Assembly (NCBI GenBank): GCA_036768485.1
Contig: JAVLUZ010000142.1
Span: 21,046,290 to 21,110,289 of the forward strand
Origin: Mermis nigrescens
Lineage: Eukaryota; Nematoda; Enoplea; Mermithida; Mermithidae
Direction of reading: 5' to 3'
Length of the DNA: 64,000 nucleotides
The notes beneath the pieces were generated by a model. The model was not told where the DNA came from. It searched no databases and saw only the letters and a list, made by a program, of their open reading frames with translations. The position numbers and the translations under genes are program-made. Shown here one piece after another: positions 58,901 to 64,000 of this stretch (the first letter of the stretch is position 1; each line of letters starts with the position of its first letter).

Positions 58901-61900
58901 TTGCTTTATAGATTATAAATGGGCAGGACAGTAATGATCCCGTGCTCGGCAAATTCTGTGGGTCAAATAGAGCCGGCAACTTATCGTCAACTTCGCATTA
59001 TTTATATATTGAATTTAATTCCGACGATTCTTTGGTTTCTACTGGATTTTCCTTGCGTGTCAGGTGAGCTGCAATTTGACATAATTTTATTAAAAGTATC
59101 AGAATTTGTTAAATTGTGAAATCAAATATTAGGTTACAAAATCAAAGTGAACCTGAAAATATAGTGCAAAATTTCTTTATTTTCGCATCATAAAATACTT
59201 GTTTTGCATTATGCAGCCTCGTTCCATTGAACGCACGCAATTTTACCTCATTATCAACTATATAAGAATTTTAATTTGCAAATAAACAGTTTAAACTTAA
59301 TTATTCTGATGGGAACATATTTTAAATCTTTTTTAATCCTACTACCCACAATTAACAAATAGTATCCAATTTGATTTCTAATATAGAAAAAGTACAACAA
59401 ATTTATGGTACTGACCAAACATGCACATGGGAGTGGGGGGAGTTGGGGGGTCTAGACCTCCAGAATGGATAGATGGGAAATTTTGAAATTCTCGGGGAAC
59501 TGAGACAAAATAAAGGCTGAAATGGATGAAAATTCAAAATTTTGTTCAAAAGAGCTTCAAATTGATTGTAAACTGTGTACTAACGTAGTTTTGATGCTAT
59601 TTTAGCGCCTATATTAGCTTTTTGAAATCATTTTGGTTAAAAGAAGCTCAATTGTTAATTCCCCCAGACCGCCTGATCCTTCTCCTCACAGATCGGCCAT
59701 GTTGTGCATCTATGGTTATTTTTAGAAGAGAAAGTGAGAAATTCGGAAGATTTTGTCTTTGAATGCACAAACTTTTTAGTATGTTAAATAATCCTTATTC
59801 TAATTAGTTGTTCTTTCTTCAGGGAAGCAATGACAAAAAATGAATAGTCACGTCAAATATTTTGCTTTGTACTTGAAGGGACATCAGTTTTTGAAAAAAT
59901 CAAGGTCTTCATATTAAATTACTAGTCACTAAATACTGGAAGAACGTTTTTCATTTATTATTGTATTTTTAAAAAAAGTATAAAAATTAAAAATTATCTT
60001 TCAATTCAAATTTAAAGGTTCCATGGAAGAATTAGTTTTTCTCGTAACGAATTGGTGCAATCTGTAAGCAGTGGCGGATCCAGGATTTGCTGACAGGGAG
60101 GCGGAACCCAAAATTTTCCTAAAAGTGTCAAACATTGTCCAAAAATTCGTATATTATGCTTCAAATATCGGTTTTTTGCTGTCTTTTTATAGACAAAATT
60201 ATTTCTGACGCAAAAAAGTGAAAAATTTTCGAATTTTCTAAAGTTTTTATAATGAAAACCTCTCAGAATTAACGCAGAAATCGACACAAATCGCCGGAAA
60301 AACACTCGAGAAATCATTGTAAGAGCTACAAAATCGTTGTTCTGTAGAAAAACTACTCTTCTGACGTAAGATTAAGTATTTAAAGAGCGCCGAGAGAGTC
60401 TAGTAAATGTTATTAATGAGTACTATCCCGACACGAAGCGCCAGAAACATTTTGAAAAATTCATGATAACAATGGCTAAAATCATCAAAAAATACACATC
60501 TATTCTTCATTGCGCCCAGATATTTTTTGACGACAGAGCGAGGCGGACGCCCCGCCCCTCTAAATCCGCCAGTGTCTCGTAAGTTGTATGTATAAGAGTC
60601 TTAGAACTATTTAATTCGCTGATTTCTTTCGAGGTTCTCAATAGAAAAACCCGGAAAATATCTATATCACGATCGGAATAATAAGGAGTTCACACAAAAT
60701 GTCATGCATTCAGGGGCGGATTTAGGGGAAAGGGGGGCGGATGTTCCCCCCATTGGCCCAAAATAGTGCGCAAAATTAAGGATTTTTGAGCGAATTTCAG
60801 CGATTTTCGGCTTAAAACGGCTAATTTTTCCGCTCAAGTCAGGGTTCCGCCCCCTTAGGGGTACCGCCCCCCTTTAGGAAAATCCTGGATCTGCCACTGT
60901 GCATTACTTAGAATTTTCAGGTACTTTCATGTTGCAGTGAAAAGAAATTCGGCTGTGACGAAGGCACCTTGACGCTGAGTGAGAGCCATCCCGAGGGTGT
61001 TTTGACTTCGCCGTCATTCCCACAACCCCACGGAAACAGCTTGGATTGTGCGTGGATTATACAAGCGCCTCCAGGCTTCAGAATACAATTCGATTTTGAC
61101 AGAGAAAATTTCGATTTGGAGACTAGTCGAAACTCATCGTAAGAATGTACTGCTCTAAATTTTTTCTCAAAAAGTTATTTTTACTAAAAACGTTTTAGAC
61201 TTAAGTTATTGACATTCATATTCTAAAAGCTAACATTGTTTTACGTTAAAGCTAATAAGTAGACTTAAGGCGTGATACTTGGTAACGATATTTAATAGTC
61301 TATGCAAGCCTGAATTTTGTCTATGTAAGATACCAATTATCTATTTTGTGAGCGAGCAGTAGTCTGTTCTGTTAGAAACAGCCCTTTCCGCAATTCGCTT
61401 AGTGTGCTAGAAATGTGCATACGCTCAGTTGCGGATCTTGAATTTTCTTAAGGCGAGGGGGTGGTAACTCAACTTTTCCAAAAACAGTCGGAAATAGGTC
61501 CAAAGATTTGCCCTTCACGTGTTAAATAGCGTTTTTTGGCGTTTTGCGTTCGTCTACTTCGATTCAAAATCGCTTTCGGCGCAATTTTTCGAAAAAATTT
61601 TGAAATAGTTCAACAATTTTGCTCTAAAAAATTATTAGATTTCTTTGATTTTAGCGAAAATCTGGCGCGAAGCGCCGAAAATTCATGAAATCAACGCGGA
61701 AGAACCTTTAGAAGCTTGAACTACTGTTCGGTCTCCTGTATTTATAGCATTTGACGCAGAACGTCGAAAATTTTGAAAAGTTATGCTTGAGATTAGAAGA
61801 AAACTATTCTGAACAAGCTGTTTTTGCTCTTGGAATCGTCTAAAATCTATTCTAGCAGAAGCATGTAAAGCGAATGAATTTTAACATGTATTGCACGACA

Positions 61901-63777
61901 AGAAAGTAAATAAATGTTATAATATGTATCATCCGGCGCGAGCGCGAAAAAATTGATAAATTATGAGCACTGACGGCCGAAAATCATCGCAAATTACATA
62001 TCCTTTCTTTATCTCGCCAATTATTTTTGGCCAATTGGGGGGGCGGCCGCCCCCCGCCCGCCTCCCTTAAATCCGCCCCTGCTTAACAATCACGATATTT
62101 CGCCAATCCAGAGGCTATTCGACAGCCCATCTCACTGTGCACGAGACACTACCCTACGTGTTCTTAAGGGGGCTTGACCCCCGCAGAATGGCAGCTGAAC
62201 CCCTACAAAATGGCCGTGACCCCCAGAATTGTCGATTTTTGGAAAATTTGTGAAAGCGTATCAGCTTTTTTAGCTCAAAAGTCTCAAATTCTTGGCGCTT
62301 CGCGCCTTATGCATCATTTTTTGACTATACTTTGTTCAATTTTCTCGATTTTTAAAAATTTCTCTAAATGTTTTTATGTTCTAGAAAGAACGAGCATTGT
62401 CTGAACCGTCTTGAAAACAATGTTTTTGATGTGTACGACGCTTTTAGCCCAAAACGGCACTTTTTGAAAAATTTCTAGAGCCTGAACCCCTTGAATTCTC
62501 ATGCTCTTCATGTATAGACATAACTGTCGCAATATTTTAATGCGCTTTTAGAGCCGGTCAAAATTTAACTGCTTTCAATGATTGTGCCGTTTTTCGCAAT
62601 AGTCTGTAAACCGCTAAAAACAGGTAGCGAGAATCGCCCTAAACAATCCATGCATAATAAATGCATAAAGAATTTTTCGACCTTAGACATAATAGAAAAA
62701 TTTAGCGGTGGTTGTGCAGGTTTTTATGCGATTTTGTTCAATGTAGCTCATTCTAATCTCCTACGTAATAAAAGCTTTGCTTTTCACAAGAATGTGCACC
62801 CACTGTACTTGCTGCCACACGTGGGCGTGGAAGGGGTTTGGGGGTATGCACCCCCAGAAGTTGGAACACCCCCAGAAATCAAAATACACCCCCCCCCCAG
62901 AATTCAATTTGTGAAATTTTTATGCTTTTTTAGCGATTTTTTGATGCCATTGGATAGCGCACGACGAGAAACGTCGAAAAATGGTGTTTTTTCGCCATAC
63001 GACCACTTTTAAGACCATTTTTTGACCTTCGAAAATTTTGTCACCCTCCTCCCCCAGAATTTCGGTGCTGCCCACCTATGCTTGCTGCACTTGCCCTTGA
63101 CTGACTTATGTCGATTAAGTATTATATTAGTGTCGTGATAGAGATCTTTATCGCTAATTAGACGCATAATTTTCATAGGACTTGCACGGACATGCACAGC
63201 GTGGGAACACGGGGCGGGGGGCTAAAATTTTAAAGTGCCTTTTTCGCGCTCAAAAATGGCGGATACACGACAAAAACATTATTTTTTGACGTTTCTGACG
63301 ATGTTCTATTTTCCTAGAACGTAAAAACATGGAAAAATTGGAAAAAAATAAATTTGAATAAATTGAACAAAATATAATCAAAAATGAGTAACAGGCGTGA
63401 AGTGCCGAATATTTGACACTTTGAACAAACAGATAGCTAACAGCGCTTTAAACAGCGCTTTTCCACGATTTTTTGGAAAAGCGCAAATTCTGGAGGTGAA
63501 AGAATTGCTGGGAGGAAACTTCCCCAAACCTCACCATGAGATCATATATGGATTTGCACAATCTGTGTATTTATTATCCGATTTGCATACATATTCAGGT
63601 GCGTCTTTGATTACGTTGAGCTGAGAGACGGAGCAAGTTTATTCGCACCCTTAATCGGGCGTTACTGTTCCAAAAATGTGCCTGGTTCATTGTTTTCTAC
63701 TGATTCGTTCATGCTAGTCAGATTCGTCTCGGATGAATCAATCGCGAAGAGGGGATTTAGGTCGTTTTACAAAATTG
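37763..63777 (+). CDS. CUBN: Cubilin-like tandem CUB-domain protein (18 exons, incomplete at both ends)
   Basis: Eighteen exons join with matching phases to about 1,100 codons: one C-terminal half and eight full CUB domains with nothing between them. CUB domains are extracellular beta-sandwiches of about 110 residues with two disulfides. Long pure CUB arrays are typical of cubilin, the receptor for intrinsic factor-B12 and other ligands. Each unit shows CGG, then SP.(Y/F)P..Y, C.W.I, C..DY(V/L), (Y/F/R)(D/N)G, (F/L)CG and GF.(A/L).Y, with variations. Several units keep the acidic residues of calcium-binding CUBs (DYVEIREG, DYVELRDG, SDD). Domain borders mostly carry phase-1 introns, and the intron before the (D/N)G motif is phase 0 in five places. 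No signal peptide, EGF repeats or stop lie in the window. Cubilin is the best fit; another multi-CUB protein is possible. Confidence 0.88.
37953..38927 (+). other. CUB gene intron 1
   Basis: 975 bp of AT-rich sequence. I see no repeat family or exon in it. An open stretch upstream of exon 2 (38750-38927) is intronic. Confidence 0.6.
38928..39151 (+). CDS. CUBN: CUB gene exon 2: first half of CUB B
   Basis: Acceptor TTCTTGTAG; starts GCGG, then CDWVIKAPIGWQIQL and the third cysteine in SYCEYR. Donor CAC|GTAAGT, phase 0. A weaker donor 13 bases earlier would join to a chance open stretch at 39351 and was rejected. Confidence 0.88.
39616..39781. mobile_element. hAT-type miniature element, family D copy 2
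   Basis: CAGGCACGTAGCTCTGGGGG to GGCCAGCTACGTGCCTG, with long inverted ends; the same interior as 12776-12958. Its target duplication is not clear. Confidence 0.75.
40139..40530. mobile_element. hAT-type miniature element with perfect 8-bp duplication
   Basis: CAGTGGCTTAGCTG at the left and CCAGCTACGCCACTG at the right. The flanks ATGAGCTA (40131-40138 and 40531-40538) are identical. 392 bp, no coding frame. Confidence 0.88.
40683..40875 (+). CDS. CUBN: CUB gene exon 3: second half of CUB B
   Basis: Acceptor GTTGCAG, phase 0. IFNGPNNSTGHPILSVC then SSGNEMFVSLI and GFSANYVF. The usual CG at cysteine 4 is CD here. Donor CAAG|GTGTTT, phase 1. Confidence 0.9.
41457..41650 (+). CDS. CUBN: CUB gene exon 4: first half of CUB C
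   Basis: Acceptor GCTTTTAG. CGGLFTAETGFISSPNYPNP, CIWTIKVVAGYIVRLKL and NCESMEHPAL. Donor CTA|GTTTCT is weak but is the phase-0 site that fits the next exon. Reading on gives a stop at 41675. Confidence 0.85.
42426..42688 (-). mobile_element. hAT-type miniature element, family A copy 8
   Basis: ACACGTGGACGTGGAGGGG to GCTGCCCACCTATG, with the 8-bp duplication GTCCGAAT at 42417-42424 and 42689-42696. Confidence 0.8.
43411..43553 (+). CDS. CUBN: CUB gene exon 5: second half of CUB C
   Basis: Acceptor TCCTTAAG, phase 0. IFDGENTTTPLLAQFCG, then SSSNTMTLKFFSSS. Donor GGCAG|GTATTG, phase 2. No start codon near its 5' end, so easily missed. A perfect hairpin follows 18 bases after the donor. Confidence 0.9.
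43572..43624. repeat. Perfect 24-bp hairpin 18 bases after a splice donor
   Basis: The arm ATAGCAAATTGGTCATCTCG (then CAAT) is followed by the loop GAACT and its exact complement. It lies at the start of CUB intron 5. Confidence 0.95.
43699..44845. mobile_element. Foldback element FB2 with CCGCCGCATAG minisatellite arms
   Basis: Exact 9-bp duplication GAATCTATA at 43690-43698 and 44846-44854. Inverted ends share TGCATTTCCGCCGCATAGG and TCACTTCCGCCGC. Each arm is a minisatellite of about 20 bp units (43708-43800 and 44768-44836). The interior is AT-rich and also holds a (AATTGAGAAA)n tract at 44439-44489. No transposase recognised. It sits in CUB intron 5. Confidence 0.85.
44439..44489. repeat. 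(ATTGAGAAA)n minisatellite inside FB2
   Basis: Five to six perfect units of about 10 bp. Confidence 0.9.
45251..45390 (+). CDS. CUBN: CUB gene exon 6: end of CUB C and start of CUB D
   Basis: Acceptor GCTTTATAG, phase 2. GRGVSATYETGCGGTLKATA then LLSECTWHLIAENSG. The C/D domain border lies inside this exon instead of at an intron. Donor TCGG|GTAATA, phase 1. Confidence 0.88.
45391..46319 (+). other. CUB gene intron 6 with family E repeat
   Basis: About 45775-46166 is a family E copy ending GGCCATGTTGTGCATCTATT. Nothing else recognised. Confidence 0.5.
46320..46589 (+). CDS. CUBN: CUB gene exon 7: rest of CUB D
   Basis: Acceptor CGTTTTCAG, phase 1. DKVFVSVNYLSLFNFDLQ, NNCSAHSLSIYDG, DTLCGSRSPP and RDFSLTYSS. 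The longest exon; the intron usually found before (D/N)G is absent here. Donor TCTT|GTATGT, phase 1. Confidence 0.92.
46590..47638 (+). other. CUB gene intron 7
   Basis: Only a partial family C end near 47205-47290 (GGATTCAGAATTTTCTGACG with a G run). Confidence 0.5.
47639..47771 (+). CDS. CUBN: CUB gene exon 8: first part of CUB E
   Basis: Acceptor CATTTTAG. CGGDYYSAEGAFNSPGYPQP then CIWTINSSPGNRIVLIF. Donor GA|GTGAGT, phase 2. Confidence 0.92.
47772..49821 (+). other. CUB gene intron 8
   Basis: Family E piece in minus orientation (about 47830-48060), FB3, then a family F repeat (about 49223-49560). Confidence 0.5.
48141..49037. mobile_element. Foldback element FB3 with TTGGCGCC minisatellite arms
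   Basis: Flanks CATCGTGT are identical (48133-48140 and 49038-49045). The left array 48155-48258 is (CGCCGGTTTGGCGCCAA)n; the right array 48886-49025 is its inverse with more units. The arms continue inside: GGCATAATTTC..TATAGATGACCCGT near 48370-48395 pairs with ACGGGTCATCTATTCCG near 48557-48580. Non-coding. It sits in CUB intron 8. Confidence 0.83.
49822..50033 (+). CDS. CUBN: CUB gene exon 9: rest of CUB E
   Basis: Acceptor GTTTTCAG, phase 2. MFSLSSSEYCAEDYVEIREG, LLVRFCQNVPARIVGYDKL, FRTDD and GFRARYVLG. The acidic residues expected for calcium binding are present. Donor TTGG|GTAAGT, phase 1. Confidence 0.93.
50458..50538 (+). CDS. CUBN: CUB gene exon 10: start of atypical CUB F (3' border uncertain)
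   Basis: Acceptor TTTTTGGCAG, phase 1. VFGGDFTASSGIITSPWFD: the expected first cysteine is Phe. Donor either CGGA|GTTCAC (50538) or CGCG|GTTTTC (50547), both phase 1. The first gives a length nearer the family norm. Confidence 0.75.
51472..51614 (+). CDS. CUBN: CUB gene exon 11: middle of CUB F
   Basis: Acceptor TTTTTTTAGAACAG, phase 1. PNNEGIWWRIMLPDADSYVQ, VQFDKFYAEKN and DCGSSQKVE. The position of cysteine 2 (normally C.W.I) is not cysteine. Donor GAA|GTTAGA, phase 0. Confidence 0.85.
52325..52754. mobile_element. hAT-type family C element, 430 bp
   Basis: CAGGAGCGGATTTTAGGGGC to GATCCTATATCCGCCTCTG, imperfect inverted ends. Flanks TTTAAAAG and GTAAAAAG agree at 6 of 8 bases. Confidence 0.65.
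53172..53382 (+). CDS. CUBN: CUB gene exon 12: end of CUB F
   Basis: Acceptor GGATTTAG, phase 0. LYDGYCHYQTSDLRC, SQVLCGSNLPEIWTS, VVSIRMTYN and AFRLQWSS. Two extra cysteines sit between the DG motif and cysteine 4. Donor AGCG|GTTAGT, phase 1. The other two frames are also open here, which can mislead, but only this frame gives CUB motifs. Confidence 0.88.
53383..54766 (+). other. CUB gene intron 12 with family F and G repeats
   Basis: Family F copies at about 53397-53870 and 54296-54590 (start CATGCAC, shared AAGTGCCTTTTT.GG.C and GAACAT-like blocks). A family G copy lies at about 54135-54290 (GATCTCCCACCAACAGTTGG). Confidence 0.5.
54767..54983 (+). CDS. CUBN: CUB gene exon 13: first half of CUB G
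   Basis: Acceptor ATTTTAAG, phase 1. SCGGTVTAGIAVRTLQSPGY, CTWDLEKSLRNFSVWINL and CMHDYLQVGQFASL. Donor TGAG|GTAAAA, phase 2. Confidence 0.9.
54984..57447 (+). other. CUB gene introns 13 and 14 (exon 14 lies between)
   Basis: Family E pieces at about 55190-55440 (minus) and 56815-57092 (plus, ending GGCCATGCTGTGAATCTATG). Otherwise AT-rich with no feature recognised. Confidence 0.45.
56100..56326 (+). CDS. CUBN: CUB gene exon 14: second half of CUB G (5' border uncertain)
   Basis: Acceptor TTTCTAACAG (56100) or TGTTCATAG (exon start 56121), both phase 2. NAFIDDEYRSM, SNRFCGSKLPDKPY, then VIFKTDYSINGTGFSMQYG. Donor TTGA|GTAAGT, phase 1. Confidence 0.85.
57448..57638 (+). CDS. CUBN: CUB gene exon 15: first half of CUB H
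   Basis: Acceptor TCCTCTATAG, phase 1. CGSSFDLKNGDWETLTSPNF, CVWIIRAMKGRTLEVEI and CTKDYIK. Donor AAAG|GTGTAC, phase 0. Confidence 0.92.
57639..58911 (+). other. CUB gene intron 15
   Basis: 1.27 kb. Contains a short inverted repeat near 57940-57990 (GATTTACGATTTTCGAT pairing with ATCGAAAATCGTAAATTC). No repeat family or exon recognised. Confidence 0.5.
58912..59063 (+). CDS. CUBN: CUB gene exon 16: second half of CUB H
   Basis: Acceptor GCTTTATAG, phase 0. IINGQDSNDPVLGKFCGSN, LYIEFNSDDSLVSTGFSLRV. Donor CAG|GTGAGC, phase 2. It has no internal ATG in frame; another frame is open over part of it and is spurious. Confidence 0.9.
59422..59712 (+). repeat. Dispersed repeat family E, full-length copy
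   Basis: CATGCACATGGGAGTGGGGG to CGGCCATGTTGTGCATCTAT. It shares the interior AAATAAAGGCTGAAATGGATG and TAACGTAGTTTTGATGCTAT with 56815-57092. Non-coding; class unknown. Confidence 0.65.
60069..60574. mobile_element. hAT-type family C element, 506 bp
   Basis: CAGTGGCGGATCCAGGATTT to CCTCTAAATCCGCCAGTG. Flanks TCTGTAAG and TCTCGTAAG differ by one inserted base. Non-coding. Confidence 0.75.
60711..60899. mobile_element. hAT-type family C element, 189 bp
   Basis: CAGGGGCGGATTTAGGGG to AAATCCTGGATCTGCCACTG; a short version in opposite orientation to 6513-6688, with the same interior. Confidence 0.75.
60938..61138 (+). CDS. CUBN: CUB gene exon 17: first half of CUB I
   Basis: Acceptor CATGTTGCAG, phase 2. 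EKKFGCDEGTLTLSESH, LTSPSFPQPHGNS, CAWIIQAPPGFRIQFDF. Donor CATC|GTAAGA, phase 2. The H/I border is inside this exon. Confidence 0.92.
61139..63598 (+). other. CUB gene intron 17, nearly filled by repeats
   Basis: In order: a family C element (about 61428-62082), family F (about 62155-62515), hAT family A copy 9 (62817-63080) and family F again (about 63191-63550). No exon seen; CUB I joins cleanly across it. Confidence 0.55.
62817..63080 (-). mobile_element. hAT-type miniature element, family A copy 9
   Basis: ACACGTGGGCGTGGAAGGGG to GCTGCCCACCTATG. The 8-bp duplication CTTGCTGC is at 62808-62815 and 63081-63088. Confidence 0.8.
63599..63777 (+). CDS. CUBN: CUB gene exon 18: second half of CUB I
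   Basis: Acceptor ATATTCAG, phase 2. CVFDYVELRDGASLFAPLI, RYCSKNVPG, LVRFVSDES and GFRSFYKIG. Calcium-site acids present. Donor ATTG|GTATAT, phase 1, so another domain should follow beyond the window. Confidence 0.92.
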
Positions 63778-64000
63778 GTATATTAACAAATATTTCTCAT
63801 CGCTTTTCACATTATATATCCATGAAAACTTTTAATAATAATCAGAGGTTTTTTTATTTGCCATGTATTATGGATTGTTAATTATTTATTTTTTAATCAT
63901 TTTATTTTGTTTTTAGTTTTTTCTAATTTTTCCACCATTTTTTTATTTATTTGTATTATTTTTGAATCAATAATTATGCTATTTTTATGTTGAGCGGACG
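63778..64000 (+). other. Start of CUB gene intron 18
   Basis: AT-rich, with T runs near 63885-63965. Nothing recognised before the window ends. Confidence 0.6.

Noticed and set aside
1..64000. CRISPR arrays, bacterial operons or prophage
   Set aside because: Spliced genes with eukaryotic families and interspersed transposons rule out a bacterial source; the direct repeats seen are minisatellites without spacers.

Overview
The window is AT-rich, intron-rich DNA from an animal, most likely an invertebrate. Three spliced protein-coding genes can be read through their exons, all with GT-AG introns and matching phases, and each belongs to a eukaryotic family: CTU2, TPD52 and a cubilin-like tandem-CUB protein. 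The phylum cannot be fixed from this sequence. Exons make up only a small share of the window; most of the rest is introns and intergenic DNA full of short inverted-repeat transposons, minisatellites and retrotransposon remains.

Layout. 1-8.1 kb: CTU2 (tRNA wobble-uridine thiolation) on the minus strand, with two exons separated by a 4.8-kb repeat-filled intron; its 3' end lies off the left edge or was not recognised. 8.1-12.3 kb: intergenic repeats. 12.3-22.2 kb: a complete four-exon TPD52-family gene on the minus strand (179 codons), with introns rich in TTTACAC-type motifs and microsatellites. 22.2-37.8 kb: repeats, including a tandem duplication, a large palindrome, non-LTR retrotransposon fragments on both strands and a 3.4-kb foldback element. 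37.8-63.8 kb: eighteen plus-strand exons encoding about 1,100 residues, one half and eight whole CUB domains in tandem, continuing past both ends of the readable model. This fits a cubilin-like endocytic receptor.

The three genes have no evident shared pathway. The strongest unusual signal is in the transposons. Several foldback elements have arms built of GC-rich minisatellites, and two of them are flanked by exact 9-bp target duplications. One interrupts a retrotransposon reverse-transcriptase frame so precisely that removing it and one duplication restores the frame. Around them are many hAT-like miniature elements with 8-bp duplications, one of them nested in the foldback arm, so the order of insertion can be read. 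In the CUB gene, one domain appears to have lost its first disulfide pair and gained two cysteines in a loop.

All exon borders are read by eye from splice consensus, phase and domain continuity; no alignment or transcript was available.
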